Shown here: positions 49,646 to 60,016 of the stretch, one piece after another
How the letters are laid out: the number at the start of each line of letters is the position of its first letter
Position numbering within the stretch: position 1 is the first letter of the stretch
Assembly: GCA_019749805.1 (NCBI GenBank)
Contig: JAIEPH010000006.1
Coordinates: 104,095 to 168,094, forward strand
Origin: Mycobacteriaceae bacterium
GTDB lineage: Bacteria > Actinomycetota > Actinomycetes > Mycobacteriales > Mycobacteriaceae
Length of the DNA: 64,000 nucleotides
Direction: 5' to 3'
Program-made: the position numbers and the translations under genes
The notes under the pieces: generated by a model
Told to the model about the DNA's origin: nothing
What the model saw: only the letters and a program-made list of their open reading frames with translations
Database searches by the model: none

Positions 49646-51499
49646 GTGAGCGCACCCACCACGCGACCGCCCGAGCAGTCGGAGACCGCGCCGAACGGGA
49701 CACCTGCCGCGCCCAAGCCCAGCTCGGCGCCGTCCAAACGCATTGCGCCGCATCAGCTCACCGGAGCGCAGGCAGTAATCCGGTCGCTGGAGGAACTCGA
49801 CGTCGACACGATCTTCGGCATCCCCGGCGGTGCCGTGTTGCCGGTCTATGACCCGCTTTTCGACTCGCAGAAGCTGCGCCACATCCTGGTGCGTCACGAG
49901 CAGGGGGCGGGCCACGCCGCCAGCGGCTATGCACATGCCACTGGCAAGGTCGGTGTGTGCATGGCGACGTCGGGTCCGGGTGCGACCAACCTGGTCACTC
50001 CGCTGGCCGACGCCTACATGGATTCGATCCCCGTCGTCGCGGTCACCGGGCAGGTCGGGCGCGCGCTGATCGGCACGGACGCGTTCCAGGAAGCCGACAT
50101 CTCCGGCATCACGATGCCCATCACCAAGCACAACTTCCTGGTCCGCAGCGGCGACGACATCGCGCGGGTGATGGCCGAGGCGTTCCACATCGCGCGGACA
50201 GGCCGCCCGGGCCCGGTGCTCGTCGACATCCCGAAGGACGTGCTGCAGGGGCAGTGCACGTTCAGCTGGCCGCCGCAGATCGATCTGCCCGGTTACAAGC
50301 CGAACACCAAGCCGCACAATCGCCAGGTCCGTGAGGCCGCCAAACTGATCGCGTCGGCCCGCAGGCCGGTGCTGTACGTGGGCGGCGGCGTGATCCGCGG
50401 GGAGGCCACCGACGAACTGCTGAATCTGGCCGAGCTGACCGGGATCCCGGTCGTCACCACCCTGATGGCCCGCGGCGCGTTCCCGGACAGCCATCCGCAG
50501 AACATGGGCATGCCCGGGATGCACGGCACGGTGGCCGCAGTGGCCGCTCTGCAGCGCAGCGATCTGCTGATCGCGTTGGGCACGCGCTTCGACGACCGGG
50601 TGACCGGCAAGCTGGATTCCTTTGCGCCGGAAGCCAAAGTGATCCACGCCGACATCGACCCGGCCGAGATCGGTAAGAACCGGCACGCCGACGTGCCGAT
50701 CGTCGGCGACGTCAAAGCGGTGATCACCGACCTGATCGAGGTGCTGCGTCGCGACGGCAGCATCAGTTCGATCAAGACCGACAAATGGTGGGAGTATCTG
50801 CGCGGCGTGCAGTCGACCTACCCGTTGAGCTACGGCGCGCAGAGCGACGGCAGCCTCTCGCCCGAGTACGTCATCGAGACCCTGGGCAAGATCGCGGGCC
50901 CGGACGCGGTGTACGTCGCAGGCGTTGGGCAGCACCAGATGTGGGCCGCGCAGTTCATCAAATACGAGAAGCCGAAAACCTGGCTGAACTCGGGCGGTCT
51001 CGGCACGATGGGCTTCGCGGTCCCGGCTGCGATGGGGGCCAAGTTCGGTCGCCCCGATGCCGAGGTGTGGGCCGTCGACGGCGACGGCTGCTTCCAGATG
51101 ACCAATCAGGAACTGGCGACGTGCGCTGTCGAGGGCGCGCCCATCAAGGTCGCGATCATCAACAACGGCAATCTGGGCATGGTGCGACAGTGGCAGACAC
51201 TCTTCTACGAGGAGCGCTACAGCCAAACGGATCTCGCCACGCATTCACATCGCATCCCGGACTTCGTCAAGCTGGCCGAGGCTCTCGGCTGTGTCGGATT
51301 GCGTTGTGAGCGTGCCGAAGACGTCGAGTCCGTCATCCAGCAGGCGCGGGAGATCAACGACCGTCCCGTCGTCATCGACTTCATCGTCGGCGCCGACGCG
51401 CAGGTGTGGCCGATGGTGGCCGCAGGCACCAGCAATGACGAGATCCAGGCCGCGCGCGGTATCCGCCCGCTGTTCGACAACGAAGAGGGACACGCCTGA
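49646..51499 (+). CDS. ilvB: Acetolactate synthase large (catalytic) subunit
   Basis: 617 aa thiamine-diphosphate enzyme for the first shared step to valine, leucine and isoleucine. Catalytic Glu85 is in [10 protein letters not shown], the FAD region includes GMHGTVAA, and [12 protein letters not shown] with [12 protein letters not shown] forms the thiamine/Mg2+ site. GTG 49646 starts it after an attenuator leader; the N-terminal 35 residues are Pro/Thr-rich and not conserved. Only a weak AGAGAGA precedes the start. Orthologue of ilvB1 (Rv3003c). The stop overlaps the ilvN ATG by one base. Confidence 0.97.
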   Translation: MSAPTTRPPEQSETAPNGTPAAPKPSSAPSKRIAPHQLTGAQAVIRSLEELDVDTIFGIPGGAVLPVYDPLFDSQKLRHILVRHEQGAGHAASGYAHATGKVGVCMATSGPGATNLVTPLADAYMDSIPVVAVTGQVGRALIGTDAFQEADISGITMPITKHNFLVRSGDDIARVMAEAFHIARTGRPGPVLVDIPKDVLQGQCTFSWPPQIDLPGYKPNTKPHNRQVREAAKLIASARRPVLYVGGGVIRGEATDELLNLAELTGIPVVTTLMARGAFPDSHPQNMGMPGMHGTVAAVAALQRSDLLIALGTRFDDRVTGKLDSFAPEAKVIHADIDPAEIGKNRHADVPIVGDVKAVITDLIEVLRRDGSISSIKTDKWWEYLRGVQSTYPLSYGAQSDGSLSPEYVIETLGKIAGPDAVYVAGVGQHQMWAAQFIKYEKPKTWLNSGGLGTMGFAVPAAMGAKFGRPDAEVWAVDGDGCFQMTNQELATCAVEGAPIKVAIINNGNLGMVRQWQTLFYEERYSQTDLATHSHRIPDFVKLAEALGCVGLRCERAEDVESVIQQAREINDRPVVIDFIVGADAQVWPMVAAGTSNDEIQAARGIRPLFDNEEGHA

Positions 51500-52005
51500 T
51501 GGCCGTCAACACCCACACCCTGTCGGTGCTCGTCGAGGACAAGCCCGGCGTGCTGGCGCGCGTCGCATCGCTGTTCTCACGGCGTGGCTTCAACATTCAG
51601 TCACTGGCGGTCGGTGCGACCGAGCAGAAGGACATGTCCCGGATGACGATCGTGGTGAGTGTCGAGGACTCGCCGCTCGAGCAGATCACCAAGCAGCTCA
51701 ACAAGCTGGTCAACGTGATCAAGATCGTCGAACAGGACGAGGACAATGCGGTCGCTCGGGAGTTGGCGCTCATCAAGGTGCGCACCGACGCATCCACGCG
51801 CAGCCAGGTCATCGAGGCAGTTAATCTGTTCCGCGCCAAGGTCGTTGATGTCTCTACAGAGTCGCTGACCGTTGAGGCGACCGGCACCCCGGAGAAGCTC
51901 GAGGCACTGCTGCGAGTGTTGGAGCCGTATGGAATCCGCGAGCTCGTGCAGTCCGGTGTGGTGTCCCTGTCGCGCGGTCCGCGTGGCATTGGCACCGTCA
52001 AATAA
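51499..52005 (+). CDS. ilvN: Acetolactate synthase small (regulatory) subunit
   Basis: 168 aa. The N-terminal ACT domain (THTLSVLVEDKPGVLARVAS, about 4-23 onward) binds valine and gives feedback inhibition, and the C-terminal half (from about residue 80) activates the large subunit. NIQSLAVGATEQKDMSRMTI is the conserved ACT strand-helix region. Its ATG shares a base with the ilvB stop, which suits 1:1 synthesis of the two subunits. Orthologue of Rv3002c. Confidence 0.97.
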   Translation: MAVNTHTLSVLVEDKPGVLARVASLFSRRGFNIQSLAVGATEQKDMSRMTIVVSVEDSPLEQITKQLNKLVNVIKIVEQDEDNAVARELALIKVRTDASTRSQVIEAVNLFRAKVVDVSTESLTVEATGTPEKLEALLRVLEPYGIRELVQSGVVSLSRGPRGIGTVK

Positions 52006-53058
<1,053 letters not shown>

Positions 53059-53070
53059 CCGTCCGTGTGG

Positions 53071-53115
53071 TTTCGGTGCGCAAACGTTCGCTGAGCGACT
53101 GTTGGCGCACCGAAA
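53071..53115. terminator. Two-level hairpin between ilvC and the convergent phosphoribosyltransferase gene
   Basis: TTTCGGTGCGC (53071-53081) pairs perfectly with GCGCACCGAAA (53105-53115). Inside, TCGCT and AGCGA (53088-53098) form a second perfect stem around one G. The outer arms carry an A/T end on both sides, so it may terminate both converging operons. The regular structure also resembles a dispersed palindromic element. Confidence 0.65.
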
Positions 53116-53124
53116 TCGCAGGGT

Positions 53125-53595
53125 TCAGGACTGCGCCGGCTGCAGACCGGTCCAGGGAAATTCGATCCACAGATCTGTCCGGCGCCAGACGTATTCGCAA
53201 TCGATTTCCGACTGCGGCTTCTGGTAGACGACGGCGCAGCGCACCTCGGCCACGTGTTCGGCGCAGAAGTCGCGGACGAAACGCAGTGTCGCCCCGGTGT
53301 CCGCGACGTCGTCGGCGATGAGCATGCGTGCACCGCCCAGATCGGCGACATCGGGCAGGGGAGGCAGCAGGACCGGCGCATCCAGGCGCTCATCCACGCC
53401 GGTGTAATACTTGACGTTCATCATGTGCACCTTTTTGACCTCCAGCGCGTAGCCGAGCGCGCCTGCGACGAACAAACCTCCGCGCGCCACAGCGAGGATG
53501 AGATCGGGTGCGAAACCGTCGTCGACGACGGCGGAGGCGAGTTGCCGTGTCGCGGCACCGAACTGGTCCCACGACAATTCTTCCCGATCGGTCAT
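53125..53595 (-). CDS. Phosphoribosyltransferase (xanthine/hypoxanthine type)
   Basis: 156 aa. The PRPP loop is LIADDVADTGATL (92-104) and AVARGGL (36-42) is the PPi loop; both are typical of Gpt-like purine salvage enzymes. The flexible region VKYYTGVDER is also conserved. It would join a purine base to PRPP. ATG 53595 is chosen; a TTG at 53622 would add nine residues. It is convergent with ilvC and follows an unknown gene on the same strand. Confidence 0.87.
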   Translation of the reverse strand: MTDREELSWDQFGAATRQLASAVVDDGFAPDLILAVARGGLFVAGALGYALEVKKVHMMNVKYYTGVDERLDAPVLLPPLPDVADLGGARMLIADDVADTGATLRFVRDFCAEHVAEVRCAVVYQKPQSEIDCEYVWRRTDLWIEFPWTGLQPAQS

Positions 53596-53638
53596 TGGCA
53601 AACCGTAATCGCTTGCGGGCAATTCCGCGGGAACGCTG

Positions 53639-54118
53639 CTACGGACGGCGTTCGTGGCCGGCCTTGCCGTGCGTGCGGCGCCGCTCCTTCATGTCCGCCT
53701 CGAACACATGGCGCGCGCCCTGTTGCAGCTCCGAACGCACGCGTTGTTCATGGTCACGGAACAACGACCAGTAGTTGTCGTCGAACTCCTCGACGATCTG
53801 GAACGTCCAGCGTCCGTACAGGACATTGCGGCCGACGACTTCGTCCTCGAGTCGGTCGGCCACTGCGCCGTGCCCGGCCTCCCGCAGTTGGTCGCACGCT
53901 TTGCCGAGCAGGAGATCGGCATGGCCCATCAGCTGATGGAACGAATACAACTGGCCGCGGGCGCGCTCCACGAATTCGAGCGCCTCGGATACCGTGCCGA
54001 CGGCCTCGACCGTCGCATCGTCGAGGCCGGCCGGTCGCCGGGGATTCTCGGGCTGTGTCACGGCGAAACGGATACCCGATATGGGGAGTGAGACACGGTT
54101 CCGTGCAAAATTCTGCAT
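53639..54118 (-). CDS. Conserved actinobacterial hypothetical protein
   Basis: 159 aa at most; the conserved part seems to begin near residue 28 (PAGLDDATVEAVGTVSEALE). It is helical and charged, with FHQLMGHADLLLGKACDQLREAG and RWTFQIVEEFDDNYWSLF, and ends in a basic tail (KERRRTHGKAGHERRP). No motif or membrane segment is seen. It may share a transcript with the phosphoribosyltransferase 43 bases downstream. It is divergent from the MerR-type regulator. Function unknown. Confidence 0.65.
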   Translation of the reverse strand: MQNFARNRVSLPISGIRFAVTQPENPRRPAGLDDATVEAVGTVSEALEFVERARGQLYSFHQLMGHADLLLGKACDQLREAGHGAVADRLEDEVVGRNVLYGRWTFQIVEEFDDNYWSLFRDHEQRVRSELQQGARHVFEADMKERRRTHGKAGHERRP

Positions 54119-54132
54119 CGATTGTGCATTGA

Positions 54133-54142
54133 ATATCGATAT
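54133..54142. promoter_or_regulatory. Short AT palindrome between divergent genes
   Basis: ATATCGATAT is perfectly self-complementary and lies in the 53-base gap before the MerR-type gene; the flanks contain repeated TGCAT. It may be part of a regulator binding site, but it is short. Confidence 0.25.
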
Positions 54143-54171
54143 GCCCAGATCGAAGCTCTATTCTGACGGGG

Positions 54172-55034
54172 TTGACAACGTCGAATAAGCCCGAGAACGT
54201 CACCGCGGACGAGCCCCTGTACACCGTCCGCGTCGTCGCTGAGCGTCTTGGCGTGCCCACCGCGACGCTGCGCAGCTGGAACCAGCGTTACGGCGTCGGT
54301 CCGTCCGAACACAGCCCGGGTCGACATCGCCTCTACAGCGAGACCGACATCGCGGTTGCGCGGCGGATGTACGAACTCATCGTCGAGGGTGCGAGCCCGC
54401 GCAGTGCGGCGCGAACCGCGATCGACTCGATACGACCGTCCCGCGGTGATTCCACGGCGCTGCTCGACTCCGCCTTCGATTTCGATGTGTTCACCGCAGG
54501 CCTGCTGCTCGATCGTCATCTGCGTCACTTCGGTGTGCTCGACACGTGGGATCAACTGATACGTCCGGCGTTCGACGACATCGCTCACCGGCAGGCCCAA
54601 GGGGAGGGCTGCATCGACGTCGAGCACGCGCTGTCGTGGACCGTGACACGGTCATTGCAGCGTTATCCCATTGCTGCGCCTCAAGAATCGGCGTCCATCA
54701 TTCTCGCCTGCACGCCGCGCGAAACGCACTCTCTCGCACTGGAAGCGCTGCGCGCGGCCCTTGCAGAACATGGACGCGGCGCTTTGATGCTCGGCGCGGA
54801 CGTCCCGCGGGCAGCGCTTCTCGATGCGGTCCAGCGCAAAGGACGACCGGTGTCGACATTGTTGTGGTCACACAGACCGAGGACACCGCTGACTTCCGAA
54901 CGGTCAACGACCTTGCCGAGCACGCCTCGGTCAGTGTCGGCGGTCCGGGCTGGGAGGCGGTGATCGAGCGGATTCACGCGTCGCGGCTGAAGAGCCTTCG
55001 TGAAGCTATCGACCACTTCGCCGCTGCCAACTAG
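54172..55034 (+). pseudogene. MerR-family regulator with B12-binding-like domain, frameshifted
   Basis: From TTG 54172 the frame encodes a MerR winged helix (YTVRVVAERLGVPTATLRSW, about 17-36; RHRLYSETDIAVARRM) and a helical plus cobalamin-binding-like domain up to STLLWS. The frame then breaks in the repeat CACACA (54869-54874). Removing one CA restores LLWSQTEDTADF and a continuous end to FAAAN at 55034, giving 286 residues. Related proteins sense light or B12 in carotenoid control (CarH/LitR type), but the His that binds cobalamin is not evident here. The frameshift may be natural or an error. Confidence 0.75.
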
Positions 55035-55120
55035 AACCGGTCATTTGGGCGCGACTCAATGCCTGGTATCTGCCCCACGCCCTTGGATTCCGCTGTGTCG
55101 AGCCACTTTCGACGTTGGAG

Positions 55121-55333
55121 CTACTTCGACCGCTGCAAAGCGTCCGGTTTGTGCACGGCGTCGCGTCCGCTCTTATCGCTGCGCACCCGGTACTGCGGTT
55201 CGTCCGGCGAGGCACGCACCGTCCGTCCCGCCGTCTCGCGGTCGCTGGTGATCTTCTCCTCGACAGTGCCGGTGACGGTCGTTCCGTGACTGCTCCATTG
55301 GACCTTGTCGCCTTTTTGAAACTCCGAACTCAT
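55121..55333 (-). CDS. DUF2945 (HVA1-like Tudor) small protein
   Basis: 70 aa. The short beta-barrel pattern FQKGDKVQWSSHGTTVTGTV, then DEPQYRVRSDKSGRDAVHKP, matches the DUF2945 'hypervirulence-associated Tudor' family, widespread and of unknown function. ATG 55333 is the start. It lies between the convergent MerR remnant and the oxidoreductase, whose stop is 37 bases upstream of it. Confidence 0.85.
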   Translation of the reverse strand: MSSEFQKGDKVQWSSHGTTVTGTVEEKITSDRETAGRTVRASPDEPQYRVRSDKSGRDAVHKPDALQRSK

Positions 55334-55370
55334 GTCGCCGGGATACCCCGACGATTACCGGCAAAACCGG

Positions 55371-56819
55371 CTACGGCGAGAGGCTGGGCAGCGTCTTGAT
55401 TCCGAATTCGCGGCGCAGCATGGTGCGTGCTGCGTAGAGGCCCGCCATACCGTGCACACCACCGCCGGGGGGAGTCGCCGACGAGCAGAGATAGACCTTC
55501 GGAATCGGTGTCGCCCACGGGTTGAGCCGCGGTGTCGGCCCGGTGAGTGCGTGCAGCAGCGTGTTGCCGCCGACGCCGATGTCGCCGCCGACGAGGTTGG
55601 CGTTGTGTTCGGCCAACCGTGAGGCCGGTACCGATCGCACCGCGACGATGACGTCGCGGAAGCCGGGTGCGAAACGCTCGAAGATCTGGGTGATCGTCTC
55701 GGCTTGGTCGACGGGCGAGCCGTGGGGCACGTGCGCATAGGTCCATAGGGGCCGCCGTCCCTGCGCATCGATGCGGTTCGGGTCAGCCAGGTGCGGCAGC
55801 GAGGCGAGTACCATCGGCCATTCGGGATGCCTGCCCGCCGCGATCTCCTTTTCGGCGTGCGCCATCTGCTCTCGGCTGCCACCCATGTGCAGTGTCGGTG
55901 CCTCGGCCGCACGAGGGTCCGCCCACGGAATCTCGTCCGACAGCACGAAATCCACCTTGGCTACGCCGGGGCCGAACCGGTAGTGCTGCAAAGCTTTTGC
56001 GTATCGCGCGGGGACAGCATTCCGGTAGATGGACAACAGCGCCGTCGGCGCGGTGTCGAAAAGCACTACACCGCCCGGTGGTTCGGTGACCTCTTCGCCC
56101 ACCGCGATGACACCACCGTGTGCGCGCAGGTCGGCGATGAGGGCGTCGGGAATCGCCTGGCTGCCGCCTACCGGGATCGGCCAGCCCACGGTGTGCGCGA
56201 GGGTTGCCAGCATCAGTCCGGCACCGGTGGTGACGAATGACGGCATCCGATTGATGGCATGTGCGGCAACGCCGGTGAACAAGGCGCGGGCGTCGGCACC
56301 GGTGAGCCTGCCCCACAGCGGCGTGCCCTGCTCGAGCATATTTCGCGCGAGGTACGCCGCGGCGATCAGATCACGCGGGATCGAGCGCTTGTCCCCGAGG
56401 AGCAAGTCGACGACGCCCTCGTCGCGCTTGGTGAGTGGGCCGAGCAGCCGCCGCCACGAGTCGCCGTGGAGCAGCTCGGCACAGGTCCGGTCCAGATCGT
56501 GATAGCCGACCGCCGTGGGCTCACCGGGAAGCGGATTGGCGTACGAGACGGCGGGCACGTTCAAGTCCACCCCGCGGGAGGGCAGATCGAATTCCGCCAG
56601 GAACGGTGAGGCCAGCGCGAGCGGGTGCACGGCCGAGCAGACATCGTGCGAGACCTCGCCGAAATCGGGGTCAGCGAGGGTCCGTGCGCCGCCACCCAGT
56701 GATGGCTGTGCCTCGAACACCTGCACTGACAGACCGGCGCGCGCGCAGATTACGGCGGCGGCCAAGCCGTTGGGTCCGCTGCCGACCACGGTGACGTCCA
56801 CCGCCCAATTACATCCCAT
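55371..56819 (-). CDS. FAD-dependent oxidoreductase, phytoene-desaturase-like (Rv2997-like)
   Basis: 482 aa. VVGSGPNGLAAAV (11-23) is the FAD Rossmann fold, followed by FEAQPSLGGGART, and near the C-terminus VYLCSSATPPGGGVHGMAG (about 443-461) is the second FAD-binding segment of the carotenoid desaturase/isomerase group. The substrate is unknown; in M. tuberculosis the equivalent Rv2997 is also uncharacterised. The ATG at 56819 is only 12 bases from the start of serA on the other strand, so the two promoters must overlap each other's coding ends. Confidence 0.88.
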   Translation of the reverse strand: MGCNWAVDVTVVGSGPNGLAAAVICARAGLSVQVFEAQPSLGGGARTLADPDFGEVSHDVCSAVHPLALASPFLAEFDLPSRGVDLNVPAVSYANPLPGEPTAVGYHDLDRTCAELLHGDSWRRLLGPLTKRDEGVVDLLLGDKRSIPRDLIAAAYLARNMLEQGTPLWGRLTGADARALFTGVAAHAINRMPSFVTTGAGLMLATLAHTVGWPIPVGGSQAIPDALIADLRAHGGVIAVGEEVTEPPGGVVLFDTAPTALLSIYRNAVPARYAKALQHYRFGPGVAKVDFVLSDEIPWADPRAAEAPTLHMGGSREQMAHAEKEIAAGRHPEWPMVLASLPHLADPNRIDAQGRRPLWTYAHVPHGSPVDQAETITQIFERFAPGFRDVIVAVRSVPASRLAEHNANLVGGDIGVGGNTLLHALTGPTPRLNPWATPIPKVYLCSSATPPGGGVHGMAGLYAARTMLRREFGIKTLPSLSP

Positions 56820-56825
56820 TAGGCT
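56820..56825 (+). promoter_or_regulatory. -10 element TAGGCT before serA (leaderless)
   Basis: TAGGCT begins on the base after the divergent gene's start codon and ends 6 bases before GTG 56832. The serA mRNA should start at the GTG. Confidence 0.55.
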
Positions 56826-56831
56826 GACCGC

Positions 56832-58418
56832 GTGAGCCTGCCCGTTGTATTGATCGCAGACAAGCTGGCGGAGTCGACCGTCGCCGCACTAGGTGACCAG
56901 GTGGAAGTGCGCTGGGTCGATGGTCCGGACCGAGAAAAGCTACTGGCCGCGGTGCCCGAGGCCGACGCACTGCTGGTGCGCTCGGCGACCAATGTGGATG
57001 CCGAGGTGCTCGCCGCCGCGCCGAAACTCAAGATCGTCGCCCGCGCGGGCGTCGGCCTGGACAACGTCGACGTAGACGCGGCCACCGCGCGCGGCGTCCT
57101 CGTGGTCAACGCGCCGACCTCCAACATCCACAGCGCGGCCGAGCACGCGCTGGCGCTCATGCTGTCGGCCGCTCGGCAGATCCCCGCCGCCGACGCGACG
57201 CTGCGCGAGCGCACGTGGAAGCGCTCGTCGTTCTCCGGCACCGAGATCTTCGGCAAGACCGTCGGCGTCGTCGGCCTCGGGCGAATCGGACAGTTGGTCG
57301 CCCAGCGACTGGCCGCCTTCGGCACGCACGTCGTGGCGTACGACCCGTACGTGTCGGCCGCTCGCGCCGCCCAATTGGGCATCGAGCTGCTCACTCTCGA
57401 CGAGCTGTTGGCCCGCGCCGACTTCATCTCGGTGCACCTGCCCAAGACCAAGGAGACAGCCGGCCTGATCGGAAAGGACGCGCTGGCCATGACCAAGCCC
57501 GGCGTCATCATCGTCAACGCGGCACGCGGTGGCCTGATCGACGAAGCAGCGCTCGCGGATGCGATCACCAGCGGCCACGTGCGCGGCGCCGGCCTCGACG
57601 TATTCGCCACCGAACCCTGCACGGACAGCCCGCTCTTCGAACTACCCCAGGTCGTGGTGACGCCCCACCTCGGCGCGTCGACCGCGGAGGCGCAGGACCG
57701 GGCGGGCACCGACGTCGCCGAGAGCGTGAAGCTTGCGCTGGCAGGTGAGTTCGTACCCGACGCGGTGAACGTCGGCGGCGGCGTCGTCGGCGAGGAAGTC
57801 GCGCCGTGGCTGGATCTGGTCCGCAAACTGGGCCTGTTGGTCGGCGTGCTGTGCAGTGAACTTCCGGTGTCCCTGTCGATTCAGGTCCGCGGCGAGCTGG
57901 CGTCCGAAGACGTTGACGTACTGCGTCTTTCAGCGCTGCGCGGATTGTTCAGCGCTGTCATCGAGGACCCGGTGACGTTCGTCAACGCGCCGGCGCTGGC
58001 TGCCGAACGCGGTGTCGAGGCCGACATCAGCACCGCCACCGAGAGCCCGAACCACCGCAGTGTGGTCGACGTGCGCGCGGTGTACTCCGACGGTTCGGTC
58101 GCCAATGTTTCCGGCACACTGTCGGGTCCGCAGCTGGTCGAGAAGATCGTCCAGATCAACGGCCGCAACTTCGATCTGCGCGCTGAGGGCGTCTACCTGA
58201 TCGTCAACTACATCGACCAGCCGGGCACGTTGGGCAAGATCGGCACCCTCCTCGGCACCGCCGACATCAACATTCACGCCGCCCAGCTCAGCGAGGATGC
58301 GGAGGGTCCGGGCGCGACAATCCTGCTGCGCATCGACCGAGACGTACCCGAAGACGTCCGGGCGGCGATCACCGCGGCCGTCGGCGCCAAGCTGTTGGAA
58401 GTGGTGGACCTGACGTGA
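56832..58418 (+). CDS. serA: D-3-phosphoglycerate dehydrogenase
   Basis: 528 aa, the long type I form. It oxidises 3-phosphoglycerate, the first step of serine synthesis. The NAD fold is [14 protein letters not shown] (about 147-160), with catalytic Arg/Glu/His in [13 protein letters not shown] and [11 protein letters not shown]. An intervening (ASB) domain (about 315-450) and a C-terminal ACT domain ([16 protein letters not shown]) provide serine control. GTG 56832 follows a -10 element directly. Orthologue of serA1 (Rv2996c). leuB follows with a GTGA overlap. Confidence 0.97.
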   Translation: MSLPVVLIADKLAESTVAALGDQVEVRWVDGPDREKLLAAVPEADALLVRSATNVDAEVLAAAPKLKIVARAGVGLDNVDVDAATARGVLVVNAPTSNIHSAAEHALALMLSAARQIPAADATLRERTWKRSSFSGTEIFGKTVGVVGLGRIGQLVAQRLAAFGTHVVAYDPYVSAARAAQLGIELLTLDELLARADFISVHLPKTKETAGLIGKDALAMTKPGVIIVNAARGGLIDEAALADAITSGHVRGAGLDVFATEPCTDSPLFELPQVVVTPHLGASTAEAQDRAGTDVAESVKLALAGEFVPDAVNVGGGVVGEEVAPWLDLVRKLGLLVGVLCSELPVSLSIQVRGELASEDVDVLRLSALRGLFSAVIEDPVTFVNAPALAAERGVEADISTATESPNHRSVVDVRAVYSDGSVANVSGTLSGPQLVEKIVQINGRNFDLRAEGVYLIVNYIDQPGTLGKIGTLLGTADINIHAAQLSEDAEGPGATILLRIDRDVPEDVRAAITAAVGAKLLEVVDLT

Positions 58419-59425
58419 AACTGGCGGTCATCGCGGGCGACGGCATCGGCCCCGAGGTCATCGACGAAGCGGTCAAGGTACTCGACGCCGTCGTGCCGGG
58501 TGTCGACAGGACCAGCTACGACCTCGGGGCGCGGCGGTACCACGCCACCGGAGACGTACTGCCCGAATCGGTGCTCGACGAGCTTCGTGCGCACGATGCG
58601 ATCCTGCTCGGCGCCATCGGCGATCCGTCGGTTCCCAGCGGTCTGCTGGAACGCGGTCTGCTGCTGCGAATCCGGTTCGCACTCGACCACCACATCAACC
58701 TGCGTCCCGCCCGGCTCTATCCGGGGGTGAGCAGTCCGTTGGCCGGAAACCCGGACATCGACTTCGTCGTGGTCCGTGAGGGCACCGAGGGTCCCTACAC
58801 CGGGACCGGTGGAGCAATCCGCGTCGGCACACCCCATGAAATCGCCACCGAGGTCAGCGTCAACACCGCGTTCGGCGTGCGACGGGTCGTGCACGATGCG
58901 TTCGGCCGCGCGGCGAAGCGACGCAGACACCTGACCCTGGTGCACAAGAACAACGTCTTGACCTACGCGGGTGCACTGTGGTGGCGCACCGTGCAGGAGG
59001 TCAGCGCCGAGTACCCCGACGTCGAGATCGCCTATCAACACGTCGACTCCGCCACCATCCATCTCGTCACCGACCCCGGCCGGTTCGACGTCATTGTCAC
59101 CGACAACCTGTTCGGCGACATCGTCACCGACCTCGCGGCCGCGGTGTGCGGCGGCATCGGTCTGGCGGCCAGCGGCAATATCGACGCGACCCGAACCAAC
59201 CCGTCGATGTTCGAGCCGGTGCACGGCAGCGCACCCGACATCGCGGGACAGGGCATCGCCGATCCCACCGCGGCGATCATGTCGGTGGCGCTGTTGCTCG
59301 CTCACGCGGGCGAACTCGATGCGGCCGCTCGCGTTGACAAGGCCGTCGAGCAGCATCTGGCCACGCGCGGCGACGAGACGCGGTCCACCACCGAGATCGG
59401 CGATCGGATCGCGTCAAATCTCTAG
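58415..59425 (+). CDS. leuB: 3-isopropylmalate dehydrogenase
   Basis: 336 aa. It carries out the NAD-dependent oxidative decarboxylation in leucine synthesis. [12 protein letters not shown] (4-15), [20 protein letters not shown] (about 116-126) and the metal-binding [13 protein letters not shown] (about 228-240) are intact. The GTG start overlaps the serA stop, tying serine and leucine synthesis in one transcript as in M. tuberculosis (Rv2995c). The other branched-chain genes, ilvBNC, lie 5 kb upstream. Confidence 0.97.
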   Translation: MKLAVIAGDGIGPEVIDEAVKVLDAVVPGVDRTSYDLGARRYHATGDVLPESVLDELRAHDAILLGAIGDPSVPSGLLERGLLLRIRFALDHHINLRPARLYPGVSSPLAGNPDIDFVVVREGTEGPYTGTGGAIRVGTPHEIATEVSVNTAFGVRRVVHDAFGRAAKRRRHLTLVHKNNVLTYAGALWWRTVQEVSAEYPDVEIAYQHVDSATIHLVTDPGRFDVIVTDNLFGDIVTDLAAAVCGGIGLAASGNIDATRTNPSMFEPVHGSAPDIAGQGIADPTAAIMSVALLLAHAGELDAAARVDKAVEQHLATRGDETRSTTEIGDRIASNL

Positions 59426-59429
59426 TCGC

Positions 59430-60014
59430 GTGGCGACACTGAGCCGGCAGTGCTGGCTGTTCGCGATCGGTTCGTCACTATTCGCGATCGCCACGATCCC
59501 CGGGTTGTCCGCAGTGGCAGGCGCCGGGATCGCCAACCTGTTGTGCTTCATCGGATCCTGGTTCTTCACCACCGCGGGCTGGATGCAGCTAGTGCTGGCC
59601 CCTCCCGCGCAGCGCATCGGATGGCTTTCCGCGGCAACCCAGTTCGTCGGGACGATCCTTTTCAACATCAGTACCGGCTCTGCCTTGTGGGCACATGCGG
59701 TCAAACCGGAGCGCCGACTCGTGTGGGCACCGGACGCTCTCGGGTCGCTCGCGTTTCTGATCAGCGGTGTCCTCGGCGTGATCGCGGTGACGGTGGTCGT
59801 CGGCATCATCGAGCTGAAATCACGTGACTGGCAGGGGGAGTGGATCAACATGATCGGCTGCGTCGCTTTCGCGGTGTCCGCGCTCGGCGCCTTCGTCAGC
59901 GAATCCGGCGTCACCGCGGATGCCTGGATGGCGAACCTGGGCACGTTCATCGGCGCCCTGTGCTTTCTCGTCGCCGCGTTGGTCATGCTTCCGCGCCGCA
60001 CACAGCGCGAGTGA
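59430..60014 (+). CDS. Hypothetical membrane protein, 194 aa
   Basis: Five or six hydrophobic segments are visible, for example WLFAIGSSLFAIATIPG, ANLLCFIGSWFFTTAGWMQL and LGTFIGALCFLVAALVML, with a short polar centre (ELKSRDWQGEWINM). The motif style (YrhK-like SWFFTTAG) suggests a small integral membrane protein with no known activity. GTG 59430 starts it five bases after the leuB stop, so it is likely translated from the serA-leuB transcript. It converges on the MFS gene with two bases between. Not recalled from the M. tuberculosis order. Confidence 0.7.
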   Translation: MATLSRQCWLFAIGSSLFAIATIPGLSAVAGAGIANLLCFIGSWFFTTAGWMQLVLAPPAQRIGWLSAATQFVGTILFNISTGSALWAHAVKPERRLVWAPDALGSLAFLISGVLGVIAVTVVVGIIELKSRDWQGEWINMIGCVAFAVSALGAFVSESGVTADAWMANLGTFIGALCFLVAALVMLPRRTQRE

Positions 60015-60016
60015 GT

